Below are positions 43,511 through 54,549 of a stretch of DNA of 64,000 nucleotides, one piece after another (positions within the stretch are counted from its first letter, which is position 1; every line of letters starts with the position of its first letter). A program made the position numbers and the translations under genes. Under the pieces are notes generated by a model. It saw only the letters and a program-made list of their open reading frames with translations, was not told the DNA's origin and ran no database searches. The stretch is from Poa pratensis (lineage: Eukaryota; Streptophyta; Magnoliopsida; Poales; Poaceae): contig CAMZMU010000089.1 of NCBI GenBank assembly GCA_947311845.1, positions 21,632,438 through 21,696,437 on the forward strand, written 5' to 3'.

Positions 43511-43807
43511 TTGACAATAACCAAGGTCAAAATTATAGAAGGAATATCTCAACATGATGTCACGTAGAACTACAACATTCCGGTTGTCATCTCCTTCATA
43601 GTACGGAACACACCTATATGCTCTCACCTTCATACGGAAAAAAAGCATCCAAATGGAAGTGAAAAGAATAATATCAATACAGAACTATAAATAAGAATCG
43701 AACAGTAGAAAGAACAAGGGGAAACTTATCCTTACCACGTCTTTGTCAATAAGGCCTTTGCTTTCCTTAAACTTGGTGGACTTTCAAGCTTGAGTCGCCG
43801 AGATACT
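43511..43807 (-). pseudogene. TBC-domain RabGAP gene relic (two exons)
   Basis: Two exons with proper splice borders: 43736-43807 (24 codons, acceptor TTTTTAG, donor GTAAGG) and 43511-43627 (39 codons, donor GTAAGT). They read SISATQA, stop, then KFKESKGLIDKDV, continuing into PYYEGDDNRNVVVLRDIML and YSFYNFDLGYCQ. This is the start of the TBC GTPase-activating domain of plant Gyp7/TBC1D15-type proteins, which stimulate Rab GTP hydrolysis in membrane traffic. The in-frame stop (TGA at about 43784-43786) replaces what is normally an arginine; CGA to TGA is the expected methyl-CpG decay. The catalytic arginine exon upstream and the rest downstream were not found. Confidence 0.85.
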
Positions 43808-44184
43808 CTAAAAATGCCAAAGGTATCAGAACAAACATGACTATCTATGTAAAATGGAGATTGGAGTGGTCTAACGAGCATTGAAGTTCTGTTTATGATC
43901 AAAATCAAAACAAGTGAAGTGGGGCACTTTATACAGGGTGCTATCTATATAACATGCAGTATGCTAAAACATAACCGGATAATGGAGAAAACCACGCCCA
44001 AAAAATAAATTCTAATGGTTAATCCAACCCTTTTCCTACTCATCAAACCTAGAAATGCCTCGCCAACCATAAGCCTACAACACTCTAACATAACAAGTTG
44101 TTCAGCCTTTCTCAGTCAACTGTCCACTCTGTAACTGCAATTAATATTTGGGAGATCTTTGAACCTGCCAAAATGCCGACAGTC
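43808..44184. other. intergenic, nothing recognised
   Basis: AT-rich sequence between the TBC relic and the LTR of the next element. No further TBC exon could be identified. Confidence 0.3.
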
Positions 44185-45193
44185 TGATACGGGGCGACCT
44201 ACGGTCGACACCATATCAAGCACGACAACCTACGCCAACTCGTCATGGACACCAAAGGTGAATCCACTCCTCTACGCGAGTCCCACTTCTTCCATCGTGA
44301 ATGGTATACTACTTCATACTCCGTCTTATGACCATGCTAGGTTTGCATCGATGAGTACGGAAGCCGAGGAGGAGACGCGAGGACTCAAGCCCGACAAGGC
44401 AACAGCTTGGAAGAGAAGGAAGAAGAAGCAGACGTCGAACCCCGGAGTCTCCGGCCTGCAAACCCCGGAGTCTCTGGCCCTGCTACGCCGAACCCCGGAG
44501 TCTCCGGCCCCCAGTCTCCGGCCAGGACTCCGGTCCAACTTCCAGGAGCTCCTGGACTCCAGTCCGGAGACCACCCCGGAGACCGACCCCGGAGTCTCCG
44601 GCCTGCGAACCCCGGAGTCTCCGGCCTAAGTGGTGGGCCTGCGTGCCAAGAGCTGGGCCCAAGCCCATGTATCCCTCTATTTCGTCCAGAACTTCCCTTT
44701 ATGCCCGAAATACCCCTCCTTTAGTTGCTGGCCTATATATAGTGCCCCTTCCCCTCATATATCCTTTAGACATAATGATGATAGACTAAGAACCCTAGAT
44801 TGGATCTCTTAGCCTTGTGTCTCCTCCCTCCTCAAGGGAGCTTGTATCATCACCCACCTCTCCTAGACTTTGCTTATGCATCTATGAGTTGTACAAGAAC
44901 CTCAATTCATGTTGTATGATTGAGAAGATCCCTTCCATGTTGTATGGTTGAGATGATCCTCCCTAGTGGATTCATCCTTTGGATTTGAGTTGCTAGCCGC
45001 TTCCCTACTTCTAGGTGTTGATGGGCCGGTGGTCACCGGTGAGAGCAAATTGACCATGTATCGTGTTTGTGTGCATGTGTTCGTCGTGTTCTTCGTGTGA
45101 GTTCATCGTGTTCATCCTCCTCCCCTTCGAATCCACGCCTTTCACCGAGAATTCGTGAAGATCGGGCCACTCTGCGAGGTTCACCCCGCATCA
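44185..45193 (+). repeat. putative 5' LTR (1009 bp)
   Basis: Starts TGATACGGGGCGACC and ends CCCCGCATCA, two bases before the primer site. It contains a cluster of CCCCGGAGTCTCCGGCC repeats (about 44437-44630). With no second LTR, the left border is inferred from the TG...CA and inverted-tip rule. Confidence 0.7.
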
Positions 45194-45195
45194 AT

Positions 45196-45208
45196 TGGTA
45201 TCAGAGCC
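45196..45208 (+). other. primer binding site
   Basis: TGGTATCAGAGCC, complementary to the 3' end of initiator methionine tRNA, just after the LTR. Confidence 0.85.
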
Positions 45209-46576
45209 AGGTTTCTCACAAATTTCTCTTCGATTTGATCTTTCCACCATAAATTTCGAAAATCCCCAAAAATAGCCCCAATTTTCGTGTCTTGGATCGA
45301 TCTGCAATTTTGATGCGTTTTGGTAGGTTTTGATCCGTGGATCCATTGCTAAACTCGTTGATCTACCTTCCCCTACGTTTCCATAGCCCAATTCCATCTA
45401 TTTCCCCTTTGATTTGATGATTTTGGTCGCGTTTTTCCGCCCAAATCGACCCCTGTTCGTGTTCTGGAGGTCCCAGATCGACCATGCCGGAATCTCCGGC
45501 CTCGAACCCCGGAATTTCCGGACCCCGAACCCCGGAGTTTCCGCCCCCCCCCCTCCAGAAACAGAGACTGGTTTCAGCTTCCGCACCGTTTCGCGCATAA
45601 CTTTTGCATTCGAACTCGGATTTTGGTGTTCTTTAGCTCGTTTCGAACAGGAGAAGGAGCTCTACACCATCATCTACGTTGTTTATGCAATCTTCTTCAA
45701 CCAAATTCTATGAGCAAGGCGGAATCCACCATACAAAGGGTGAAGATCGGCGACGAAAGGTATAAACATTCCGCCCCTTCTCCCCACTTGCATCCTTGTG
45801 AGCCACACCATCTTTGTGATATCAACAAGCACCTATTGAGACTAGTTCCTCCTATGATTGCTCGGGCTTTGCACATTTGTACCGTGTAGCATTCCGAGCA
45901 AAAGTTGTATGCGCTATCTCATATAGTTGAGCTTGTCTAGTCTTTTGTTGGCACAAGAGAGAGAAAAAGCAAGTGCAAAGAGTGAGTGAAAAGAGTGAAA
46001 AGAGAAAAGAATCAAAAAAAAAGGGAAAGGAAAAGAAAGGAAAGCAAGATACATGTGCCTTATAGCATAGGAAGCGCAAGCTCGATGAACATCAAGTAGG
46101 TGGTACATTTTGTGCAAATATTGTAGCCCACCATTATATGCAATCGAACTAGCGTCCCTCTTTGTACTTGTGCGACACCGAGCTTATAGTCTTCGTTAGG
46201 ATAATTTTGTTACTTTCTCATTGTCTATAGTCGCACAAGTCCCATTTATCCCACCGTGTGTGTTTCCTTGTACATAACTTGCTATCTTGTGGATTGACTT
46301 GTTTTGCTTTGTGGTCATTGTGGTTCTTTACTTGCCATTACAAATCTTGGTTTCGGATTGTTTCCTTGACATGCCACTTTTCATACCTATCCACCATAAG
46401 CCGAGAATATTTTTGCTTGTTTGTGTGTGAGGTTTTGCGTACACTTCGCTTTACTTGGTTTGGTTTGCTTTCACTTTGGTGACCATTTGTCCTACCAACA
46501 TCTAAGGTAAAGGGTATTGCGCGAACCTCTCAACTCCAAGTTCCACTCTCATACATACATCAAGTGGTAGTATCTT

Positions 46577-48280
46577 GTGGTACTAATCACGTCTAGGGAT
46601 TCCGGAAGCAATGATGATATATATGAAGAGTCCATGATGGACCACACCGACTCCACAAGCATAGAAAGCATGGAGGAGCACTACATCAACAATGGCTCCG
46701 AGGACATGGAGCACGACATCGACAATGGCTCCACATACATGGAGGACATGGAGCTCTACATCGACAATGGCTCCACATGCTTGGATGATATAGAGTTCTA
46801 CAACAACACTAGCTCCCCAAGCATGGACGACTTCGAGTGCGACAAGGACGACATCTCCTCAAGCATGGAGGACATGGAGTACTTCAACGACTATGATGAA
46901 GATGCCATGAGTGAATACATCCACAAGCGTGTTGACATGGTCATTCGACATCAAGAAGCCATGAACCCCAAGCCCTTGTTCCCCAAGTCGCATCAACCTT
47001 CTTCAACACCATATGAAGATTGGTTCCATCCACGGCGTGAAGATCCTCCACCAAGACGTGACGCTCCACCACAACCTCCAAGGCGCCAGGCACCTCCTAC
47101 TACACGATATGAGGCACCCCAACATCATCTTCGACAAGAGGCGCCGAGCATCAAGGATCTTCATCGACATACATCCTCTCATGATCTTCGACATCAACAT
47201 AAGGAGGATACAAGACGTCATCCAAGGCATCTTAGCCATGGAGATGACAAGTCCAAGATGAGCACCATCCATAATGCTCACTCAAGCTCAAGAAGGCGCC
47301 ACAAGCACGAGAAGAGCCCCAAGGCTCATGATCTTCATGGTAGCCATCATGAGGATAAACAAGCGCGCCGACAACATCAAGCATCGTCAAGGCACACCAA
47401 GGACATTCGTCGCCATATTGCACGTCATGATGATGAAGCAAGAAGACGAAGCCCAAGGTGTCTCCTACTTGAGCGCTACCTTCATGATTGGAACAAGTGC
47501 AACCCCCTATGTGACAAGTGCAATGTGCGAGGGCACAACACATGGGAATGCCCCAATCACCTATGCTACTTGTGCAAAATCCGAGGGCACATGATGTGGA
47601 ATTGCCCCAACCCCATATGCTACAAGTGCAATAACCAAGGCCATCACCCTTCGGCATGCCCACATGTCAAATGCGGCAAGTGCCAACATCACGGTCATAC
47701 CTATTGGGAGTGCACCACACCACAAGCCAAGGTGGTCAAGGAAGATGATGTGCAAGCGCCAAGTGAAGAGGCCGAGCATGGGATTTTCCCTTCACCAAAG
47801 GAGGCGCATGGTGTTGAGAAAACCGAGCCTACCCCCATATGCTTGAGAGATGAGGTGGTACCAATCCCATGTGAGCATGAGAGCCACTTAGCCCACTTGA
47901 GCGAGAGCAAAAGTGAGATGAGCGACTCCACCATATGTGAGATTGAGTGCTACAACTATGAGGGCATGAGTGATACACCTTTGAGAGTGGTAGTTGATAG
48001 GTCAAGTGAGGCCATTTCGATTTCTAACAACTTACCATCTACCTCTAGTGTGTTTTCTCATGATATGCTAGGTCTCATGGAGCAAGAAGCACCAAGCCTT
48101 CACAAGATGATGCCTCAAGTCGAGAAGATGTACATGGTGGATGGAGATGACGCCACCTCATGGATACATCAAGATGGAGAAGTCGTCCACATGGAGGCAA
48201 CTACTACCACAACACCCACTTCATATGAGAGGTACTACAAAGGTAACAATAAGGGTGTTGTTGATACCATGCTCCACTAG
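46577..48280 (+). CDS. retroelement Gag-like protein with four CCHC zinc knuckles
   Basis: Open for 567 codons; the first in-frame ATG is at 46634. The first ~100 residues are acidic with repeats of the type YIDNGSTxxxDD. A basic, His/Arg/Pro-rich middle follows (PPRRDAPPQPPRRQAP, then many RH pairs). At 47510-47713 come four C-x2-C-x4-H-x4-C knuckles in tandem: CDKCNVRGHNTWEC, CYLCKIRGHMMWNC, CYKCNNQGHHPSAC and CGKCQHHGHTYWEC. Most plant Gag proteins have one or two, so four is unusual. The knuckles imply RNA or single-stranded DNA binding. The acidic C-terminal third is unrecognised. No protease is fused. Classed as Gag by knuckles and position after the primer site. Confidence 0.75.
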   Translation: MVLITSRDSGSNDDIYEESMMDHTDSTSIESMEEHYINNGSEDMEHDIDNGSTYMEDMELYIDNGSTCLDDIEFYNNTSSPSMDDFECDKDDISSSMEDMEYFNDYDEDAMSEYIHKRVDMVIRHQEAMNPKPLFPKSHQPSSTPYEDWFHPRREDPPPRRDAPPQPPRRQAPPTTRYEAPQHHLRQEAPSIKDLHRHTSSHDLRHQHKEDTRRHPRHLSHGDDKSKMSTIHNAHSSSRRRHKHEKSPKAHDLHGSHHEDKQARRQHQASSRHTKDIRRHIARHDDEARRRSPRCLLLERYLHDWNKCNPLCDKCNVRGHNTWECPNHLCYLCKIRGHMMWNCPNPICYKCNNQGHHPSACPHVKCGKCQHHGHTYWECTTPQAKVVKEDDVQAPSEEAEHGIFPSPKEAHGVEKTEPTPICLRDEVVPIPCEHESHLAHLSESKSEMSDSTICEIECYNYEGMSDTPLRVVVDRSSEAISISNNLPSTSSVFSHDMLGLMEQEAPSLHKMMPQVEKMYMVDGDDATSWIHQDGEVVHMEATTTTTPTSYERYYKGNNKGVVDTMLH

Positions 48281-49173
48281 TGGACATGATAAATGTTGAT
48301 GGTATGCATGCTATGGATGATCCTTGTGTTGTTACAAACTTGATGAACAATTTCTCTTTCTCTATGTTTGTTAACAACCATGATATCCCTTTGACCATGC
48401 TTTGTCATGAATGCTTTACAATTTCTCCAATTGTTGCTTGCAATAAGTTGAATTCTTTCACTTGTTTTGCTTGCAACACTATTCATTACATGATTCATAA
48501 TGAGATTGCCCCCATAGCATTCTCAACTTTTGGAGATTTTTGTTATTGCCATGATAAGCATGTTCCCCCATATGGCTCGCATATTCACCATGCGTATAAC
48601 ATGAACTTTATTGACACTAATGGTGATGTGCAAAATAAGAGATGCATCATGATGGATGATGTATTTCTCTACCATGCACACACGTATTTCCTTTGGTCTA
48701 TGATGTGTGTAGGTACCCGCACGCTATTGTCAACCTCTATTGAGCACGAGTTGACAAAAAGAGCTCTAGAGAGCATCCATGTAAGTTCAAGATTGAACCC
48801 CGCTCTCATACCTTTTACATGCTTTGCATCTCTCATGATGACAAATTGCTCTTTCCTATGGTTTGCTTGCAAGCATGTTAATGGTATTTCTTCACCTTGT
48901 GACAATCATGTCTCTTTGCTATATGATATTGATGTGTTGTGTGTCGCACCAAGAATGTTGAACAATTGTTCTTTCTGATGTTTTGTGTGCAACAACAATG
49001 CCATTTTGAGCATGTATTGTCATGAGTGTTACTCTTTTCGATTGTTTGTCCCTATATTGGATGATATGGATCTCATATGTGACACACATGTTCACATGAT
49101 CTTTGATATTGATGCTTCTTGTGTTGCAACAAATACGATGAACAATCACTACAACACACCCTCTAAGACATGA
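48280..49173 (+). CDS. unrecognised Cys/His-rich repeat protein of the same element
   Basis: Reads from about 48286 (ATG) to TGA at 48976-48978, and continues in the same frame beyond that stop to about 49173, so the original protein may have been longer. It overlaps the end of the preceding frame. It has recurring blocks of the form CV(V/A)xxxMNNxSF, then LCHECFTISP or YCHECYSF, with FTCFACNTIHY and WFACKHVN between. CxxC pairs and histidines are frequent, suggesting metal binding. No enzyme motif is present and I do not recognise the family. It could be an envelope-like or accessory retroelement frame, or decayed coding sequence. Confidence 0.5.
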
Positions 49174-50260
49174 CGGATTGTTTCTATCAGCGAAAGCCCA
49201 AATTCCGTCATAGATTACCCTTCCCTGACATTCCTGGAATCCGTGGCCTATCTCGCGTCGTAGAGAGAATAGGTGACAGATTGGGAGGCTTGTGGTGGAT
49301 CCACCACCACGTCCGTTCGTCAAAAGAAAGCCCGAGGCCCGCCGGCCCAAACAGGCATGACGAGGAAACCCGTCATGGTCGCTGTCCCTTCTGTCGCCGA
49401 CCGCTATGTTAGGATAGTCAGACCAATGATTGTGCTGTCATTCCGGTCGGGTTACGTCATTTTACACGTGGCTGTCCAGGCTTTCCCCACGAGGCAAGTC
49501 CACATTGCGACATGAGGCGGCGAGGTAGCATGACAGGTGTTCTCCGAAGTGCTCCACTGACAGGACGCCATGTGGCGCTCTGATGTGTGGACACGTGGTC
49601 CAATCAAAAAGAGAAAAGTGGACCCACTTTCAACTATGCGGGGACGAATAAATGTTGGACATGTGGACCTGTGCAATTCCGCGACGTGGCCCTGAGTAAA
49701 AAAAGGCCCACAAAGACGTGCCACGTATTCATCCTGGCGGCCCTTACTGTTCTGACGTATACATGGGCCTGTTGCATGCTATGTGGCCTTCTGAAAATGC
49801 GGCCTTCTTACGTGTCTACCAATTCAGCCATTCAGTTTGATCGTTCAATTCCGCGGATGGGCCGTCCGCCAATTGTGGGCTACCCGAGATGTGGCCTTTT
49901 TACAGTCTTGCCTTGGCCTTTTACTGTTGCGAACATAGATACAAGGCCCAACAGGAAAATTATTCTTGTGTGCAACTGACTTGCCTAAATGGGCGGCTTT
50001 TGCAGCCCAGTAAATTACCTCAAAAAATAATTGGCCAACTAATTAATACTGCCCGGGAGAGCATTACAACAAAGCACGACATCTTTAATTACAGAGAGAT
50101 ATTACATCGATACCACAGATATGTACAATCATTGAGCAAAGTTGCACATCCGAATAATAGTTCATCTTGCATCGACGCACAGCCCAGGAGCGAAAACATA
50201 ACAGTTCAAATGTGGACCGTTGAACTCCACCAGTGGACCATGTTATCTGGGTTAGAATTT

Positions 50261-53243
50261 CTACCTTTGCTGCTGGTGCTGGACCTGCATTGTCAACTGA
50301 TTAATCCTTTCCTCCATGTCAGCCCGACGCTTTTCGCCTTCCAGTACCTTGCTGGTGAGATCATTCATTTCATTGCGTTGGGTGTTGACAACTTCTTGCA
50401 GATCTGCACATCCCCTCTTCTCTCTTTCCAGTTCTCCGGCAAGGTTGCTCAATTTGGATCCGGATGGGCGCAGAAGCCCCACACTGCGAAGAAAGCCAGG
50501 GTTGGCTCTACTTCTCCAGAGCACATCGGATACAACCTGGGCCTCACTCCATCGTCCTCCATCTGCCGTAGGTATAGAGAGCTGCTTTTCCATCTCAGTC
50601 TTGTTTTTGCAAAGAATAAACAACGTTATCAAAGGAAGCGAGATTCAATCTTCGTGTTATTGTAGACTTGAATAATGCTGACTTACAATTGCAGCTTGTG
50701 CTGCGGTGGAGAAGCCATTTTTTGTGCTGAACTGGCACACCTTGACCATATCCAAAGGAGTGGGTTCTTTATCTTTGTAACTGTCTCTCTGAAATCAAAC
50801 ATATAAATGAAGCCGGCTTAAGGGTTCGACGGGGATCTGCTAAAAAATGTACCCACTTAATTGTAGCTATGCATGTGGATAACTATCGATAGCAGTATGA
50901 AGAAGAGTATCTAGCCGTAGATAAAAAGGAAGTTCGGATTGATGGACCTGCAGCAGGCCATCACAGAATAAAACAATTGCTAAGAATTAGCCATTGGTAA
51001 TGATACCACGAACAGGATACGACAACACATAGTTACCAAATACATACTAATGAAGTTGGTTGTAAAAAAGTTTAGACATTAAGCACATGCGTTGAGGAAA
51101 AGATAATCTAAATAGCCACGAAACTTCAAATATTCATTCCAGTATTCTAGAACTACAGACATGTCTTGACTTACCAAATTTTGCACATGCACGGCATAGC
51201 TGCGTGACCCTGTTGCTTGATGAAACTGAACCTTCGAACGGTTTTTTATGTTTGCAGCACATATTTTCTGCAGGAATTATAGAATTAGTAACAGTATACA
51301 TAAGCATGTACACAGAAAACAGCTTTGATTTCAAACAGAAACCAACCATCGTTTGGGATCTCTCCAGTGCTCCACAAGCGCCTTCCACTCAGCATTATTC
51401 ATCGAACCAACAGGACTTTCTTTTGGCACGTTACTCGGATCTTTGCCAGAGAAGTACTTTTTTTTTAGGAGGTACCGACATTGCCGAACACCCTTCTGAA
51501 GAAGCTGTGTGCAATGTTCTTTCACTGGAGAGACTTGTATGTCCATTTCAAATTTTGCCTGGTGACATGCAACAACATGCTTAAAAGAATGGTAGTCTCT
51601 GAAAAGTGAAAACTAGAAGCTTAAAATAAACTGGACAATGCGGCAAAGGCCTGCAGTTCGTGCTTACCGCAACTTTATTGTAATATTCAGAGAGAAGGTC
51701 AGTATCATCCTTGTACTTATTCCAGTGCGAACGGACAGGCACATGGTTCCTGACTGCATTGTTGCAACCACTTGCAAACTTTGCAGCGATGCTAGCTGAC
51801 TCCGGCCTTGTCTTCCCTTTTGGGATGACAATTGTAAGTTTGCCAGGAAGAGATTGGGTAAAGCTGCTGACTCCTTCTCCCAAGTTTTCTCCGCCTTCCA
51901 CTAGATCATGTCCATCCGTGTCTGGAACAATGTATAAAAACTGTTTACTACATGATGGTGGCGCTACTGAAAGAAACAGACTAAATACATGAAACATGCC
52001 TTCAGCCACATTGTCGGTCCAAGTTGACTCGGCATCGACAGTGGCCCCTGTAAGGAGACCAGTCTGAGGTGACTCATCATTGACTTCGGTATCTGTAACA
52101 ATGTATAAAAACTGTTTACTACATGAAGGTGGTACCACTGAAAGAAACAGACGTAATACATGAAGCATGCCTTCAGCCACATTGTCGGTCCGAGTTGACT
52201 CAGCATCGACAATGGCCCCTGTAAGGACACCAGTCTGAGGTGACTCATAATTGACTTCGATATCTGTAACAATGTATAAAAAACTGTTTACTACATGATG
52301 GTGGTACTACTGAAAGAAACGGACTAAATACATGTAACATGTCTTCAGCCACATTGTCGGTCTGAGTTGACTCAGCATCGACAATGGCCCCTGTAAGGAC
52401 AGCAGTCTGAGGTGACTCAACATTGACTTCGATATCTGTAATGACATGACCTGCAGGCTGCAGCAGATTCATATCCTGTCCTAGAGGGAGGGAGCCAGCG
52501 CGTGGCCATCATGCAACCATAGCTAACCTAAATGCATGTAAGCACTTGACAGTATAGTATAACTTGTGACATAGAGAAAGCCATTGGTAGTACCACTTGC
52601 CTAGCACAAGATTATGTTCTGAGCTCTGACCTGTTCTTCGTCGTTGAGATTCCGTCATAGCACTTTCGTAACTACTTGTTTCATATCCATCTTCTTGACC
52701 CATTGCAAATTCTCTGCTGGACCTGGTACAGGTAGAAGCTGACATGCCAGGAAATGATCTTTTCGTTCCTGGCTGTGTCATGGTTTCAACTGAAGGCGTC
52801 TCGCAGTAGGTTTCTCTTCTGGAACTGGCTTTCTCGTTGTTGCTGGCAGTAGGTTTCTCCGTCCCCTTGTAAGAAGCAGAATATGGATTGATCAAGCAAG
52901 CATGACAACAATTAATTGGCATTCGCTAATTCACAATCAAACAGCTTATATGATAAGGTATGACACGCATGAGAACTAGCACCTTAGCTGTTGGAAGAGC
53001 ATGCATGGAGACAACCTTCTGGCTTCCTGATGATTCATAATATGTATCTCCTTCGGGATGCTGAGATGTAGAAATTATGTTGTTGCGCATAGGTGTTGAG
53101 AGTCTCCTTTGACTAGGATCATCCAGGTGAGGATCGAAAGAAAGCAACTGTTTTACACGACCAGCTGGACGTCCGCTTAAATTTGATAGTTCAAATATGT
53201 TGACACTCCCACGCTTGAGCCTCTTTTGAGACTCCTCGTCAGC
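50261..53243 (-). pseudogene. Transposase_24 (Ptta/En/Spm-type) gene, degenerate
   Basis: Minus-strand exons: about 52981-53243 (FELSNLSGRPAGRVKQLL), about 52620-52870 (Ser/Thr-rich), a triplicated exon block 51926-52439, about 51670-51945 (LTIVIPKGKTRPESASIAA, CNNAVRNHVPVRSHW), 51347-51560 (NNAEWKALVEHWRDPK), 51175-51267 (NRSKVQFHQATGSRSYAVH), 50687-50788 (34 codons, DMVKVCQFSTKNGF) and 50261-50599 (113 codons with stop). The last ends in a coiled coil (LEREKRGCADLQEVVNTQ). This domain series is typical of CACTA-linked Transposase_24 proteins, probable DNA-binding partners of the TNP2 transposase. One base seems missing at the 51347 exon end, since DPK is followed by an out-of-phase junction. 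A possible first exon lies near 53820-54048. Confidence 0.7.
51926..52439 (-). repeat. three tandem 171-bp repeats inside the Transposase_24 gene
   Basis: Copies start at 51926, 52097 and 52268 (171, 171 and 172 bp). Each carries the block read as SPQTGLLTGATVDAEST plus an adjoining segment that looks like a short intron whose donor has drifted to GC or AC. 171 is a multiple of three, so two copies read through as one 57-aa repeat; the third is shifted by one extra A in an A run. Confidence 0.88.
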
Positions 53244-54434
53244 TGCAGGTAAGATACTAGCACACACGTGAGAGCATAATATGATGTTTTTATGTGTCTA
53301 TTAGTGATGAACAAAAGGAAGAAATAAAATATTCAAGTAATTAAATACTCATGGAAGCATGGGACGAGACACAAAATGAAGACCTACCAATGAGTTCACA
53401 AAATGAAGATCTACTCATAGAGAAAAGGCCACCTATGGTCCCTGCTTTAGTTGGATTTTCATTTCTACCGAACAGACAGTGCAGGAAAATAAAAGGCTGC
53501 TCGCAGCGGTGACTCCATCATATACGGTGGGAGGGGATACCTCTACTCAGCGCAGGAGACTGGGAGGACGAGCCTCGTACATGAACCAGCAAAAATGTAG
53601 TAAACTACATAACCCTGCACGTAGGCAGAAAGGAAACCATCTACGGCAACATTGTGGTCAGCTAGTGCACCACGGACTTCTCGCGACTTTTATATAATTA
53701 GGTAGTTGAACTACCAACTAGCTAGTCTGTAACCAATCTACCAAACAATCTCGCACACTAAGAAACAACCTAAATGACTCGGTATGAGAAAAATAGTATA
53801 CCCAATACAGGAGCGTAGGTCCGCATAGATGATAGCGAGGACATCGACTGTCTGCTGGGGAAGATGTGCCGCAACTGCATCGGCGAAGGTGGCGAGGGAG
53901 GCAATTTTGCCGAAACGATGTCGTTGTGGCCAGGGCCGATGGACGGCCACGGTGTGACCGATGATGTGTACGGCGAACAAGGTGGAGGTGGGGGGCAGTA
54001 AGGGCGGTGGTGAATTTGGCCTGAGACGGGGGCGGAGGCGGAGGCCAATCTAGGGTTCGCCGGATTGGAGAAAACTGGGGTAATGGTGGGTGCAGGACAG
54101 CGGAACTGCGGGTAATGGTGGCATTGGTTGCAACTACTATAATACCCTTGCCGTCATACCAGGTTCAGGAGCTAGAGATCACCATGAATCATGGTAGAAA
54201 GGACATTTGAACAATTCAAATTTTGCCATCCCGCCAATACGGCGCCAAAATTTGGGGCATTTAAGACGGCTCCATAACCGGTGGGGTCTACAGTCCAGAC
54301 GAGTGGGTCTGACACGCACTGCTTGGAGGAAAAATCTTCCGCCTACTGTACCACTTTTTGTGGTTGGGTGGGCGGGCAGCCGCGGGGGATGGGGGGTTAT
54401 GGGCACGCCAACATGCGATAAACTTGTATTTTTT

Positions 54435-54545
54435 CTCCCTCCGTCCACAAATAACTGACGTGGCTTTGTCTATATACGCACATGTATCTAGTCTTGGTTT
54501 AGTGTATAGATACATCCATATCTACACAAAGCCACATCAGTCATC
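54435..54545. mobile_element. Stowaway-like MITE, right end truncated
   Basis: Starts CTCCCTCCGTCCACAAATAA. The complementary arm TACACAAAGCCACATCAGT is present, but the terminal GGACGGAGGGAG is gone. Confidence 0.75.
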
Positions 54546-54549
54546 AGTA

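Larger units (their letters stand above)
44185..49146 (+). mobile_element. LTR retrotransposon, 3' part missing (no pol seen)
   Basis: A putative 5' LTR (44185-45193, TGATACGG...CCGCATCA) is followed by a primer binding site, a long leader, and two unusual open frames. Protease, integrase, reverse transcriptase and RNase H motifs are absent and no 3' LTR is seen. The element stops where a CACTA-like terminus begins at 49147. Either the rest was lost, or this is a non-autonomous family carrying its own accessory proteins. Confidence 0.75.
49147..54060 (-). mobile_element. CACTA-like (En/Spm) element, ends incompletely defined
   Basis: One terminus is proposed at 49144-49160 (CACTACAACACACCC), where the retroelement frame is interrupted. 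It is followed by TGACGGATT...AATTCCGTCA inverted repeats and a long stretch rich in ACGTGG and GTGGCC motifs, resembling CACTA subterminal regions. Inside is a Transposase_24-type gene on the minus strand. The opposite terminus was not found; 54060 is only the last position with any gene-like reading. Confidence 0.5.

Noticed and set aside
47003..47663. Minus-strand frames opposite the four-knuckle protein
   Set aside because: Antisense shadows; the CCHC spacing and the long uninterrupted frame support only the plus strand.
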